Position numbers and translations under genes: made by a program. The notes beneath the pieces are model-generated. The model was not told the DNA's origin and made no database searches. It worked only from the letters and a program-made list of their open reading frames with translations. 64,000 nt of DNA from Streptomyces sp. I05A-00742 (GTDB taxonomy: Bacteria > Actinomycetota > Actinomycetes > Streptomycetales > Streptomycetaceae), in NCBI RefSeq assembly GCF_013055795.1, contig NZ_JABETO010000001.1, positions 62,001 to 126,000 of the forward strand, read 5' to 3'. Positions 11,001-19,197 of the stretch are shown one piece after another; the first letter of the stretch is position 1, and each line of letters starts with the position of its first letter.

Positions 11001-12132
11001 CCTCGGCGGCATCATCGTGATCGACTTCATCGACATGGTGCTGGAGTCCAACCGGGACCTGGTGCTGCGGCGCCTGCTGGAGTGCCTGGGCCGGGACCGG
11101 ACGAAGCACCAGGTCGCCGAGGTGACCTCGCTGGGTCTGGTCCAGATGACCCGCAAGCGGGTCGGCCAGGGCCTGCTGGAGTCCTTCTCCGAGTCCTGTG
11201 TGCACTGCAACGGCCGCGGTGTCATCGTCCACATGGACCAGCCGTCCACGGTCGGCGGTGGCGGTGGCGGCGGTGGCAAGCGCGGCAAGAAGCGCGGGGG
11301 TGGCAAGGCGGCGGCCGAGGCTGTCGAGACGGCTGCGGCTGTCGAGCCGGCCGAGGAGACGCTGGAGGCTCCTGAGGCCCCCGAGGCTCCTGAGCTGGAG
11401 CCCGTCGCGACGACCGAGGCGGAGCTGGTGCCGTCGGTCGGCGGGGGCGAGGACGAGTGGTTCTCCAGCCCCGCCGAGGCGGAGGCGGCGGCCCGCGCGG
11501 CCGGCCGCGGTGGCCGTACGCGGCGCCGGGCGACCCGCAAGGCGACGGCTCCCGCCGGTGCGCCGAAGGCGGCGGAGCCGGAGGTGCCGGAGGTCGTGGT
11601 CGAGGCGGCTCCGGTCGCGGAGCCCGTGGTCGAGCCGGAGCCCGAGCCCGCGCCTGCGCCGGTTGTCGAGGCCGCTCCGGTGGCGGAGCCCGTCGCGGAG
11701 GCCGAGCCGGCCGTGGAGCCGGCCCCGGCCGCTCCCGCCCGTCCGCGCCGCCGCGTGACCCGGAAGGCGACCGCTCCGGCGGGCTCGCCCGCGGGTGCGG
11801 AGGAGGCCGCCGTGGTCGTCGTCAGTGCGCCGCCGGTCGCGGAGGCTCCGGCTGCCGAGGTCCCGGCTGCCGAGGCTCCGGCCGTCGAGGCGGAGGAGCA
11901 GCCCGCGGAGGCTGCTCCGGCCAAGAAGACGGCCCGTAAGACGGCCGCCAAGAAGGCCCCGGCCAAGAAGACGGCGACTGCCAAGAAGGCGACGACCGCG
12001 AAGAAGGCGGCGGCGAAGAAGACGACGACCGCCAAGAAGGCGACGACGGCGAAGAAGGCTGCCGGGTCGGCGACGAAGAAGGTGGCGGCCAAGAAGGTGG
12101 CCAAGAAGGCCGCGGCTTCTTCGGAGGAGTAA
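8005..12132 (+). CDS. rne: RNase E/G family endoribonuclease with long disordered arms
   Basis: 1375 residues. The catalytic core (about 660-1080) has an S1-type RNA-binding region (VGNVYLGKVQNVLPSMEAAFVDIG), the paired catalytic aspartates D963 (VVVDVNTG) and D1007 (IIVIDFIDM), spaced like D303/D346 of E. coli RNase E, and the Zn-link CxxC (C1065, C1068). It initiates mRNA decay and rRNA/tRNA processing. Both arms are Ala/Glu-rich, with about ten copies of a basic motif PARxRRRATRKA, and the last ~65 residues are Lys/Ala repeats like a histone H1 tail. ATG 8005 (MLEPIEPTE) is chosen because the 44 upstream codons are non-conserved Arg/Pro sequence. Confidence 0.93.
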   Translation: MLEPIEPTESGTAHDAPGNNADTSPAAGGDNSGPGDTLPPRRRRRVASRPAGPPVAPAAEPSVASADALTAPDVVPPVAHEPLEEPVVEGAPPVVAAETAGAAAPARPRRRATRSVTAPAADTAAEAAAETTPAAEEAPATPARPRRRAVRKAGGPAETAARPSGAEVAAEEPAEAPAETEAAAPARSRRRATRKVATPVAEAVEPSAETTPAVEETAPEEPVEPAEAEAAAPARSRRRAVRRAGAPTGAPRAAAEAEAAVTAEPAAVAAEPVVADEDESPAPAAPARSRRRATRQAAAPAAEAPAEAAPSAEAAPSAEAAEVVEAEEEPAKPARTRRRVTRKAGSAAAEERAGQPETDGPARAEEPAAAEAAAEEPRARRGRRRAVSAEAEQQPAAEAAPAEEPAGPGRTRRRAVRPPTAVFQAPVFTEPMFQTPESAAAAYAAVEQPAAPEAAAEETEQPAGRRRRRRRGEPAEPVVAVEPVVTAEVPEAEEPEETEEPEAAEGALAEDEEQGERPSRRRRRGGRRRRRGETAESEDEGAEEAEEAEEAEAEAEDEGALETEGEEDRGSTAGSRRRRRRRRRSGEAMEDGQAAVDDPERTVVKVREPRDRLKEGGTGFDEVQSIKGSTRMEAKKQRRREGREQGRRRVPIITEAEFLARREAVERVMVVRQNGDRTQIGVLEDNVLVEHFVNKEQATSYVGNVYLGKVQNVLPSMEAAFVDIGKGRNAVLYAGEVNFDALGMGNGPRRIESALKSGQSVLVQVTKDPIGHKGARLTSQVSLPGRYLVYVPEGSMTGISRKLPDTERARLKQILKKIVPEDAGVIVRTAAEGASEDELRRDVERLQAQWEDIQKKSKMISTSSPSLLYGEPDMTVRVVRDIFNEDFSKVIVSGEGAWETIHGYVSHVAPDLVDRLQKWTSDVDVFATYRIDEQLMKALDRKVWLPSGGSLVIDRTEAMVVVDVNTGKFTGQGGNLEETVTRNNLEAAEEIVRQLRLRDLGGIIVIDFIDMVLESNRDLVLRRLLECLGRDRTKHQVAEVTSLGLVQMTRKRVGQGLLESFSESCVHCNGRGVIVHMDQPSTVGGGGGGGGKRGKKRGGGKAAAEAVETAAAVEPAEETLEAPEAPEAPELEPVATTEAELVPSVGGGEDEWFSSPAEAEAAARAAGRGGRTRRRATRKATAPAGAPKAAEPEVPEVVVEAAPVAEPVVEPEPEPAPAPVVEAAPVAEPVAEAEPAVEPAPAAPARPRRRVTRKATAPAGSPAGAEEAAVVVVSAPPVAEAPAAEVPAAEAPAVEAEEQPAEAAPAKKTARKTAAKKAPAKKTATAKKATTAKKAAAKKTTTAKKATTAKKAAGSATKKVAAKKVAKKAAASSEE

Positions 12133-12174
12133 GGGTCCGCCCTGCGGGGGCGGGGCCGGGGACCCGCCCTGCGG

Positions 12175-12213
12175 GGGCGGGGCCGGGGAGTTTCTGCCCC
12201 GGCCCCGCCCTTT
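12175..12213 (+). terminator. Terminator after rne
   Basis: GGGCGGGGCCGGGG (12175-12188), loop AGTTTCTG, CCCCGGCCCCGCCC (12197-12210), then TTT: a perfect 14-bp stem about 40 bases past the rne stop. Just upstream, a unit beginning CCGCCCTGCGGGGGCGGGG is present twice in tandem (about 12137-12184). The right arm is shared with repeat copy A. Confidence 0.8.
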
Positions 12214-12290
12214 CACCGTTTCTTGCGGGGGTGGGCCCCGCGCCCCCCGAGCCGCGCTGCGCGCGGCGTCCTCAAACGCCGGACGGGCTG
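12197..12290 (-). repeat. Intergenic GTTTGAGGAC-hairpin element, copy A
   Basis: Read on the minus strand: AGCCCGTCCGGC, GTTTGAGGAC (12277-12268), then a 7-bp hairpin GCCGCGC-GCA-GCGCGGC (12267-12251), then TCGGGG, a second GC hairpin, AAACGGTGAAA and a GGGGCCGGGG tail. The same order occurs in copy B (37346-37460) over the whole length and in copy C (14671-14716) for the core. It lies between rne and rplU. Confidence 0.85.
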
Positions 12291-12371
12291 GGTGCGGCCC
12301 GGTTTGACCCCCCGGGCCACGCCCCGTAACCTTGCCATTCGGCGTCTGTACGCCTACCCCTGAGCAAATCC

Positions 12372-12437
12372 CTCCCGGCCCGCCGGGAGAGGCCGCTCGT
12401 CCACTCGGACAGCACGGGCTGCGCCCGTCTGAGCGGC
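12372..12437 (+). promoter_or_regulatory. Structured leader of the rplU-rpmA operon
   Basis: Upstream of rplU the sequence can fold as CTCCCGG/CCGGGAG (12372-12378 with 12383-12389) and then a long stem GCCGCTC/GAGCGGC (12392-12398 with 12431-12437) that encloses ACGGGC-TGC-GCCCGT (12414-12428). L21 leaders that respond to ribosomal protein are known in Firmicutes; whether this is a functional counterpart is inferred only from position and folding. Confidence 0.4.
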
Positions 12438-12478
12438 TGGCATCAGAGGTCCCGATTACTAGCGAGAGTGAGATCCGC

Positions 12479-12799
12479 GTGTACGCAGTCGTGCGTAGCG
12501 GTGGTCGTCAGCACAAGGTTGCTGTCGGCGACATCGTCGAGGTTGACAAGGTTTCCGACGGCAAGGTGGGCGACGCGGTCGAGCTCTCGACGCTGCTCGT
12601 CGTCGACGGCGAGTCCGTCACCAGCGACCCGTGGGTCCTGGCGGGCATCAAGGTTCAGGCCGAGATCGTGGACCACCACAAGGGTGCCAAGATCGACATC
12701 CTGAAGTACAAGAACAAGACCGGTTACCGCAAGCGGATTGGTCACCGCCAGCAGTACACCGCGCTGAAGATCACCGGCATCCCGACGGCCGCGAAGTAA
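12479..12799 (+). CDS. rplU: Ribosomal protein bL21
   Basis: 106 residues, full family length. Starts at GTG 12479 ([18 protein letters not shown]) and carries the C-terminal FKKKRRKxYRKRxGHRQxY-like signature as [17 protein letters not shown], which binds 23S rRNA. The longer frame to 12332 encodes non-conserved sequence and is rejected. It is followed after 14 bases by rpmA, the standard L21-L27 pair. Confidence 0.97.
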   Translation: MYAVVRSGGRQHKVAVGDIVEVDKVSDGKVGDAVELSTLLVVDGESVTSDPWVLAGIKVQAEIVDHHKGAKIDILKYKNKTGYRKRIGHRQQYTALKITGIPTAAK

Positions 12800-12813
12800 G
12801 GGACTGAGGAGAC

Positions 12814-13068
12814 ATGGCACACAAGAAGGGCGCATCGTCCACCCGGAACGGTCGCGACTCCAACGCTCAGCGGCTCGGCGTGAAGCGCTTCGGCGGTCAG
12901 CTCGTCAACGCCGGTGAGATCCTGGTCCGCCAGCGCGGCACCCACTTCCACCCGGGCGCCGGTGTCGGCCGCGGTGGCGACGACACCCTGTTCGCGCTGA
13001 ACGCCGGTGCGGTGCAGTTCGGCACCCACCGTGGCCGCAAGGTCGTCAACATCGTTCCGGTCGCCTGA
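12814..13068 (+). CDS. rpmA: Ribosomal protein bL27
   Basis: 84 residues. The N terminus [16 protein letters not shown] is the conserved L27 extension that reaches toward the peptidyl transferase centre, followed by the GGDDTLFAL segment. No Firmicute-type N-terminal cleavage extension is present. GAGGAG stands six bases before the ATG. A strong hairpin (13101-13144) follows the stop. Confidence 0.97.
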   Translation: MAHKKGASSTRNGRDSNAQRLGVKRFGGQLVNAGEILVRQRGTHFHPGAGVGRGGDDTLFALNAGAVQFGTHRGRKVVNIVPVA

Positions 13069-13100
13069 TCTTCTGATCACGGTTCCGTAGAGCGATAAAC

Positions 13101-13144
13101 GAGGGCGGACCTCCCTTCCCCTGCGGGGAAGCGGGTCCGCCCTC
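13101..13144 (+). terminator. Terminator between rpmA and obg
   Basis: GAGGGCGGACC (13101-13111) pairs with GGTCCGCCCTC (13134-13144), enclosing CTTCCCC-TGC-GGGGAAG, a second nested stem. It lies 33 bases past the rpmA stop; partial read-through into obg is likely, as the genes are only 126 bases apart. Confidence 0.75.
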
Positions 13145-13194
13145 GCTGCGTTACAACAGAGACACCCCCACCTACGTATCGGAGGCACCCCGCT

Positions 13195-14634
13195 ATGACC
13201 ACCTTCGTGGACCGCGTCGAGCTGCATGTCGCCGCGGGTAACGGAGGCCATGGCTGCGCCTCCGTGCACCGTGAGAAGTTCAAGCCGCTCGGCGGCCCGG
13301 ACGGCGGCAACGGCGGCCGCGGCGGTGATGTGATCCTGGTCGTCGACCAGTCCGTCACCACGCTCCTCGACTACCACCACAGCCCGCACCGCAAGGCGAC
13401 GAACGGCAAGCCCGGCGAGGGCGGCAACCGCTCCGGCAAGGACGGCCAGGACCTCGTCCTGCCCGTGCCGGACGGCACCGTCGTCCTCGACGGGAAGGGG
13501 AACGTCCTCGCCGACCTCGTCGGCCAGGGCACCACCTACATCGCCGCCCAGGGCGGCCGCGGCGGCCTCGGCAACGCGGCGCTGGCCTCGGCCCGCCGCA
13601 AGGCGCCCGGCTTCGCGCTGCTCGGTGTGCCCGGGGACCTCCAGGACATCGTCCTGGAGCTCAAGACCGTCGCCGACGTGGCGCTGGTCGGCTACCCGAG
13701 CGCCGGCAAGTCCTCGCTGATCTCCGTGCTCTCCGCCGCGAAGCCGAAGATCGCCGACTACCCGTTCACCACGCTCGTCCCCAACCTCGGCGTCGTGACG
13801 GCCGGTTCGACCGTCTACACCATCGCCGACGTGCCCGGCCTGATCCCCGGCGCCAGCCAGGGCAAGGGCCTCGGCCTGGAGTTCCTGCGGCACGTCGAGC
13901 GCTGCTCGGTGCTGGTGCATGTGCTGGACACCGCGACGCTGGAGTCCGAGCGCGACCCGCTGACCGACCTCGACGTCATCGAGGCGGAGCTGAGGGAGTA
14001 CGGCGGCCTGGAAGACCGGCCGCGCATCGTCGTCCTCAACAAGGTCGACATCCCCGACGGCCAGGACCTCGCCGACATGATCCGCCCCGACCTGGAGGCC
14101 CGCGGCTACCGCGTCCTGGAGGTCTCGGCCGTCTCCCGGCAGGGGCTCAAGGAGCTCTCCTTCGCCCTGGCGGGCATCGTCGCCGAGGCGCGTGCCGCCA
14201 AGCCGAAGGAGGAGGCGACCCGCATCGTCATCCGGCCCAAGGCCGTGGACGACGCCGGCTTCACCGTCACCCTGGAGGAGGACGGCATGTACCGGGTGCG
14301 CGGCGAGAAGCCGGAGCGCTGGGTGCGGCAGACCGACTTCAACAACGACGAGGCCGTCGGCTACCTCGCCGACCGCCTCAACCGTCTCGGTGTCGAGGAC
14401 GAGCTCCTCAAGGCGGGTGCCCGGGGTGGCGACGGCGTCGCGATCGGGCCCGAGGAGAACGCCGTCGTCTTCGACTGGGAGCCGTCGATGGCCGCCGGTG
14501 CGGAGATGCTCGGGCGTCGTGGTGAGGACCATCGGATGGACGCGCCGCGGCCGGCGGCTCAGCGGCGGCGGGACCGGCAGGCGGAGCGGGACGAGGCGGA
14601 GCAGGAGTATCAGGGGTTCGATCCGTTCGCGTGA
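13195..14634 (+). CDS. obgE: Obg family GTPase
   Basis: A 479-residue GTPase with the three parts of Obg: a Gly-rich N-terminal Obg fold (residues 1-158; [14 protein letters not shown]), a G domain with P-loop GYPSAGKSS near 166-174, DxPG ([10 protein letters not shown]) and NKxD (NKVD), and a C-terminal OCT domain (about 345-425) as in Bacillus and Streptomyces Obg. It associates with the 50S subunit and, in Streptomyces, affects aerial growth. The last ~45 residues are a charged tail. GGAGG precedes the ATG. Confidence 0.95.
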   Translation: MTTFVDRVELHVAAGNGGHGCASVHREKFKPLGGPDGGNGGRGGDVILVVDQSVTTLLDYHHSPHRKATNGKPGEGGNRSGKDGQDLVLPVPDGTVVLDGKGNVLADLVGQGTTYIAAQGGRGGLGNAALASARRKAPGFALLGVPGDLQDIVLELKTVADVALVGYPSAGKSSLISVLSAAKPKIADYPFTTLVPNLGVVTAGSTVYTIADVPGLIPGASQGKGLGLEFLRHVERCSVLVHVLDTATLESERDPLTDLDVIEAELREYGGLEDRPRIVVLNKVDIPDGQDLADMIRPDLEARGYRVLEVSAVSRQGLKELSFALAGIVAEARAAKPKEEATRIVIRPKAVDDAGFTVTLEEDGMYRVRGEKPERWVRQTDFNNDEAVGYLADRLNRLGVEDELLKAGARGGDGVAIGPEENAVVFDWEPSMAAGAEMLGRRGEDHRMDAPRPAAQRRRDRQAERDEAEQEYQGFDPFA

Positions 14635-14670
14635 CGGTGCGGCGGGGGCGCCTGCGGCGGGCGGTGCCCC

Positions 14671-14716
14671 CTCGGGGAGTTTGAGGACAGCGCGCGCAGC
14701 GCGCTTCGGGGCCCCC
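14671..14716 (+). repeat. Intergenic GTTTGAGGAC-hairpin element, copy C (short)
   Basis: GTTTGAGGAC (14679-14688) is followed without a gap by AGCGCGC-GCA-GCGCGCT (14689-14705), a 7-bp stem with GCA loop, and then TCGGGG. Same order as copies A and B, but the outer parts are missing. It sits between obg and its terminator. Confidence 0.8.
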
Positions 14717-14722
14717 ACACAC

Positions 14723-14760
14723 GACGAAGGCCCGGGAGGCGAACCTCCCGGGCCTTCGTC
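14723..14760. terminator. Bidirectional terminator between obg and the convergent transferase gene
   Basis: GACGAAGGCCCGGGAGG (14723-14739), loop CGAA, CCTCCCGGGCCTTCGTC (14744-14760): a perfect 17-bp stem placed between two convergent stop codons. Confidence 0.88.
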
Positions 14761-14787
14761 ACACCCGCGCTCCGCGCGGAAACCGCC

Positions 14788-16887
14788 TCAGCGGCCCTGT
14801 GCGGGGCTGAACCAGTCGCCCCCACCCCCGGCGGCGGGAGCGGCCTCGTCGCCCGGGAGAACGGCGGCAGCCTCGCGCTGGCCGGGGATCTCGGACGCGG
14901 CGGCCCGGGCGGCGGCGCGGGCGGCGCGCTCGTCGGCCTCGTGGGCCAGGTCGAGGGCGGCCTGGTTGAAGCGGACGAGGGACGGCGGGTCGGAGGGGCC
15001 GAGGAGCTGGACCTTGAGCTCGGAGCGGGCCTGGGCGAGGCGGTCCAGGCGCGGGTCGCGGACCGAGGCGAGGAGGCCGGCGACGCCGGACCCGTCGGGG
15101 GTCAGGATGGTGGCGGCGGTGACGGTGGGGAAGTTCGCGAGGAACTCCTCCTCGGTCATGCCGCTGGTGTTGGCGACGGCGTACGGCTTCTCGCTGATCA
15201 GGTAGTCGGAGACGACGCTGGACACGTCGCTGATCAGCACGTCCGCCAGGTTGAAGCAGGCGTAGAGGGCCGGCCGCGGGCCGGTGACGATCTGGTGCTC
15301 CCACTCGGGCAGGGAGGCCCAGTAGGCGGCCTCCCAGGCGGCGGTGGCGGCCTCGACGGCGGCGGCGCGGCCGGGCTCCGGGGCGGTCTGGAGCAGCATG
15401 CGCTCGGCCTCGTCCACGCTGGGACGGAAGGTGCTGGTGGTGAGCGCCTGGAGCTCGGCGGTGCGGCGCTCCAGCTCGGCGGCGGCCTCGGGGCCGGGGC
15501 GTTGGCCGTCGCGCCGGGCGTTGGCCGCGACGATCATTTCCTTGATGCGCCGGTTCGCCTCGCCCGCGCGGGGGTCGACGGAGCCGGTCATCGGGTGCGG
15601 CTTGTAGAGCAGCCGGACGGCGGGGTCGGCGAGCAGTTCGCGGACGATGTTCTCGCCGGCGAGCATGACCGAGGTGTTGCCCGGGTTGCCGTCCCAGCCC
15701 TCCCAGGTGGGGGCGTAGAGCACGGTGGTGAACGGACGGGCCGGCGGGCCCGCGTACGGCTGGATCGGGGCCAGCTGCGGACGGCCGACCTCGACGACGT
15801 CCTTGTCCTCGACGCCGATGTCGGCGAGCTGGTAGCGCTCGCGCGCGGCCGGACCGGCGACCCAGATCTCGTCGTACGCCTTGGAGTACGGGTTGCAGCT
15901 GGAGAGCTTGTCGCTCTCGCCGTGGTTGATGAACGCGTGCTTGATCGACGGCATGCGCAGGACCTGCGAGGTCTTGCCGGAGTTCGACGGGTGCAGCAGC
16001 ACCTTGAGGGTGGACTGCTCCAGGGCCATCAGGTGGTGGACCTTGGGGATGCAGACGATCGGGACGTCCGTGGCGTCGATCTTCTTCACCATGAAGCGCT
16101 CGCGCAGCACGATGACCGGGTTGCCGTCGAGCCGGGCGAGGGTGGAGAGCCACATGTTCGCCTGGTACGCGGAGCTGGTGCCGCCGGAGAAGTACATGCC
16201 GACGGTCGGCTTGTAGTCGGCCAGCCAGCGGTCGAGCCACTCTATGGCCTGCTGCTCGTTCGCGATCCGCTTGGCCGGGCGCAGCCAGCTCGCCAGGTAC
16301 AGGGCGCCGCCGAGGGCCAGGATCAGGGCGATGCCGACGCCGGCCATGGCGCCCGCGGCCTTTCCGGAGCCCACGGTGATCAGGAGGCCGGCTGTCGCCG
16401 GGACGGCGAAGCGGACCAGGCGGCGGCCGTGCTGGCGGGCCAGGATGCGCGGCGGCGCGGCGGTCAGGTGCAGCCCCGACGCGTCGATGTTGCGCGTCAC
16501 GAACGGGAGGGTCCGCGAGCGGCGGACGAGGATGGCGACGGCCTGGCAGCCGAGGTGGGCCGCGTAGAAGAGGACGACGCCGACGAAGACCGGCGCGTAG
16601 TCGCGCAGCGAGCCGTCGTCGTGCAGCCGCAGCAGCCCCAGCATGATCACCATGTCGCGCAGCAGCTGCCGCACCATGACGTCGAACCGGACCTTGCCGA
16701 GCAGGGCGAGCAGACCGGGGTCGCGGTGCTGCAGATAGAGATCGAGCGCGAGGCCCGCCGCCGAGGTGGCGATCAAGAGCGGCACGTTGGGCAGCAGCGC
16801 GCCCACGAGCTGGAGTACGAAGGACACCAGCATCGTGAGTAGCGCCGCGGCCTGTACGGCTCGGCGGGGGACTGTTCCGGCAGGCAC
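14788..16887 (-). CDS. CDP-glycerol glycerophosphotransferase-like wall-polymer transferase
   Basis: A 699-residue protein. The first ~220 residues contain several hydrophobic helices; the rest is a cytoplasmic TagF/TagB-like domain (about 300-600) with HAFINHGESDK, YAPTWEGWDGN, LYKPHPMTGS and DVLISDVSSVVSDYL, the last two being the hallmark H and D/S motifs of CDP-glycerol transferases. It probably adds polyol or glycosyl phosphate units to an anionic wall polymer. The start chosen is GTG 16887, eight bases after AGGAG; GTG codons farther upstream would extend it with Pro/Asp-rich sequence. The genes at 20610-26637 suggest a shared envelope role. Confidence 0.83.
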   Translation of the reverse strand: MPAGTVPRRAVQAAALLTMLVSFVLQLVGALLPNVPLLIATSAAGLALDLYLQHRDPGLLALLGKVRFDVMVRQLLRDMVIMLGLLRLHDDGSLRDYAPVFVGVVLFYAAHLGCQAVAILVRRSRTLPFVTRNIDASGLHLTAAPPRILARQHGRRLVRFAVPATAGLLITVGSGKAAGAMAGVGIALILALGGALYLASWLRPAKRIANEQQAIEWLDRWLADYKPTVGMYFSGGTSSAYQANMWLSTLARLDGNPVIVLRERFMVKKIDATDVPIVCIPKVHHLMALEQSTLKVLLHPSNSGKTSQVLRMPSIKHAFINHGESDKLSSCNPYSKAYDEIWVAGPAARERYQLADIGVEDKDVVEVGRPQLAPIQPYAGPPARPFTTVLYAPTWEGWDGNPGNTSVMLAGENIVRELLADPAVRLLYKPHPMTGSVDPRAGEANRRIKEMIVAANARRDGQRPGPEAAAELERRTAELQALTTSTFRPSVDEAERMLLQTAPEPGRAAAVEAATAAWEAAYWASLPEWEHQIVTGPRPALYACFNLADVLISDVSSVVSDYLISEKPYAVANTSGMTEEEFLANFPTVTAATILTPDGSGVAGLLASVRDPRLDRLAQARSELKVQLLGPSDPPSLVRFNQAALDLAHEADERAARAAARAAASEIPGQREAAAVLPGDEAAPAAGGGGDWFSPAQGR

Positions 16888-17130
16888 TGGGCGGGCTCCT
16901 GGCAGGAGGGCTGAAGGATCGGGATGGACCGGGTCGGACACGTCATGGGGCAACGGTCGGGACAACGGTCGCAACCGACCGTATGACGGCCGCTGGGCCA
17001 GGAGCAATCTTCGGTCACGGCAACCATCACAAAATAGGGTCGAACGACCACAATCGTCAGACGGTAGATTGGCCGGTCCGGGCAGGTGCGCGGCACGAGG
17101 GCGCGCGAGGGCGAAGGGGCGGAGATCACG

Positions 17131-18318
17131 GTGCGGGCAGGTACGGCGCGGGAAACGACGGCCGCGACGGGCGGAGGGATCCGGCCGGAGGTCACCGGGG
17201 CCCGCCGGATCGTGGTCAAGGTGGGCTCGTCCTCTCTCACCACCGCGGGCGGGGGACTGGACGCCGACCGGGTTGACGCGCTCGTCGACGTCCTGGCCCG
17301 CGTCCTCGGCGACACGACGGGCGCGGAGGAAGGCGCCCAGGAGATCGTCCTCGTCTCCTCCGGCGCCATCGCCGCCGGCCTGGCCCCGCTGGGGCTCGAC
17401 CGGCGCCCGAAGGACCTGGCCCGGCAGCAGGCCGCGGCCAGCGTGGGCCAGGGCCTGCTGGTCGCCCGCTACACCGCCTCCTTCGCGCGCTACGGCCGCC
17501 GCGTCGGCCAGGTGCTGCTGACCACCGACGACACCAGCCGCCGCGCGCACTACCGCAACGCCCGCCGCACCCTGGACCAGCTCCTGGCCATGGGCGCGGT
17601 CCCGGTCGTCAACGAGAACGACACAGTCGCCACGGACGAGATCCGCTTCGGCGACAACGACCGGCTGGCCGCCCTCGTCGCCCACCTCGTCCGCGCCGAC
17701 CTGCTCGTCCTCCTCTCCGACGTGGACGGCCTCTACGACGGGGACCCCAGCACCCCGGGCACCTCGCGGATCGCCGAGGTCACCGGGCCGAAGGACCTGG
17801 CGGGCATCTCCATCGGCAGCGCGGGCAAGGCCGGCGTCGGCACCGGCGGCATGGTGACCAAGGTCGAGGCGGCCCGGATCGCCGCCGCCGCCGGGATCCC
17901 CGTCGTCCTCACCTCCGCCAGCCACGCCGCCGACGCCCTCCTCGGCCGCCCCACCGGCACCCTCTTCCACCGCACCGGGCGGCGCTCCGCCGACCGGCTG
18001 CTGTGGCTGGCGCACGCCTCCACCCCGCGCGGCGCGCTGACGCTGGACGACGGCGCCGTCCACGCCGTGGTCCGGGGCACCGGCTCGCTGCTGCCGGCGG
18101 GCATCGCCGCCGTCGAGGGCGAGTTCAGCGCGGGCGACCCGGTCGAGCTGCGCGACGGCACCGGCCGGGCGGTGGCCCGGGGGCTGGTCGCCTACGACGC
18201 GGGGGAGATCCCCCAGCTGCTCGGCCGCTCCACCCGGGACCTGGCCCGCGATCTCGGGCCGGGCTACGAGCGCGAGGTCGTGCACCGCGACGATCTCGTC
18301 GTGCTGCACTCCTCCTGA
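17131..18318 (+). CDS. proB: Glutamate 5-kinase
   Basis: 395 residues. The amino-acid kinase domain (about 25-280) includes VVKVGSSSLT, VSSGAIAAG, NENDTVATDEIRFGDND and GTGGMVTKVEAA; a PUA domain (about 305-390) follows, as in long-form ProB. It phosphorylates glutamate, the first step of proline synthesis; the next enzyme, ProA, is one gene downstream. GTG 17131 has GGAG six bases upstream; the alternative GTG 17086 has none. It is divergent from the transferase gene. Confidence 0.95.
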   Translation: MRAGTARETTAATGGGIRPEVTGARRIVVKVGSSSLTTAGGGLDADRVDALVDVLARVLGDTTGAEEGAQEIVLVSSGAIAAGLAPLGLDRRPKDLARQQAAASVGQGLLVARYTASFARYGRRVGQVLLTTDDTSRRAHYRNARRTLDQLLAMGAVPVVNENDTVATDEIRFGDNDRLAALVAHLVRADLLVLLSDVDGLYDGDPSTPGTSRIAEVTGPKDLAGISIGSAGKAGVGTGGMVTKVEAARIAAAAGIPVVLTSASHAADALLGRPTGTLFHRTGRRSADRLLWLAHASTPRGALTLDDGAVHAVVRGTGSLLPAGIAAVEGEFSAGDPVELRDGTGRAVARGLVAYDAGEIPQLLGRSTRDLARDLGPGYEREVVHRDDLVVLHSS

Positions 18319-18377
18319 CGGCTCCCGGGGCCGCTCGGCGGTCCTCGGCGGGCGGGCCGTCGATCCGGCTTGACGAA

Positions 18378-18423
18378 GGAAAGCCCTGGACGGGGCAAGT
18401 GACGAGGTAAGTCCAGCCTTTCC
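18378..18423. repeat. Imperfect inverted repeat after proB
   Basis: GGAAAGCCCTGGAC (18378-18391) and GTCCAGCCTTTCC (18411-18423) pair with a single-base bulge across a 19-base loop. It lies about 60 bases past proB in the 294-bp gap before the next gene, and may act as terminator or operator. TTGACG (18370-18375) just upstream resembles a -35 element, with no clear -10. The remainder of the gap is GC-rich and featureless. Confidence 0.45.
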
Positions 18424-18612
18424 TTGGACCTTTCGGCAAAACCGCCCCGCGTCCGTCCTCGGGCTGGTCAACTCTTAAGGGCCGGGTCCTCGCGGACCGG
18501 GGCCGTCGCGGGCGGGCGGCGCTCCGGGCGGGGGACCGGCACGCGGGAGAACCAGCACGACACGGCTCCGCGCACGCGCGCGCACGGGGCCGGCCAGACA
18601 GGGAGGCCGCCG

Positions 18613-19119
18613 GTGAGACGAGGGCGCCCAGGGGCCCCGCCCCGAGGCGGGGGAGGCGTCTCCCGCATCCCGAGGGCTGCGGGGGAGGAACGCACCCTGA
18701 CGAGCGTCGGGGCACGCGGTACGGGGGAGGACACCGGGGCGGACGGGCCCGAGGGCTCCGACGGCGGGGGCGGGAACGGCTCCCGCCTGTGGCACATCAC
18801 CCTCAGCGTCTCGGGGGCCGAGGCGCCGCTGGGCGAGGTGCGGCGGGCGCTGGAGCAGCTCGCGCACGACCACCCCTTCCTCCTGACCAGCCGCTACGCC
18901 AACGACCACGCGGAGATCCGCTATTGGGAGGAGGCGCGCGACCTGCACGACGCGGCGGCCGTCGCGCTGCGGCTGTGGGGCGAGCACCGCTCGACGGCCA
19001 GGCTGCCGCCGTGGGAGATCGTGGGGCTGGAGGTCATCGACCGTGAGACGTACCACCAGCGGGTGGCGGAGGGCCATGGACCGCTGCCGGCGACGCCGGT
19101 GGGGGTGCACCCCTTCTGA
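18613..19119 (+). CDS. Conserved Streptomyces protein between proB and proA, unknown function
   Basis: The best start is GTG 18613, six bases after GGGAGG, giving 168 residues. The first ~55 are low-complexity Gly/Arg/Pro; residues 58-168 form a compact domain beginning RLWHITLSVSGAEAPLGEVRRALEQLAHDHPFLLTS, with ferredoxin-like alternation of strands and helices. I know no assigned function; the gene occupies this place between proB and proA in other Streptomyces as far as I recall. The stop codon lies in a 15-bp tandem repeat. Confidence 0.75.
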   Translation: MRRGRPGAPPRGGGGVSRIPRAAGEERTLTSVGARGTGEDTGADGPEGSDGGGGNGSRLWHITLSVSGAEAPLGEVRRALEQLAHDHPFLLTSRYANDHAEIRYWEEARDLHDAAAVALRLWGEHRSTARLPPWEIVGLEVIDRETYHQRVAEGHGPLPATPVGVHPF

Positions 19120-19143
19120 AGCCGCGGATTCCGAAGCCGCGGA
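19114..19143. repeat. 15-bp tandem duplication over a stop codon
   Basis: TTCTGAAGCCGCGGA (19114-19128) and TTCCGAAGCCGCGGA (19129-19143) differ at one base. The TGA stop of the preceding gene is in the first unit. Confidence 0.8.
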
Positions 19144-19197
19144 GCAGCAGAGAATCCGGGACGCCCTTCCGGCCGCGCGCAACTAAGCTGCGTCCCC

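Noticed and set aside
11920-12120. CRISPR-like or satellite repeat at the end of rne
   Set aside because: It is the AAGAAGGC-type codon repetition of the Lys/Ala tail; spacing is irregular and in frame.
7036-12216. 1726-codon minus-strand frame opposite rne
   Set aside because: Long open antisense frames arise from the G/C third-position bias and the repeated Ala/Glu/Arg codons of rne; its composition is not protein-like.
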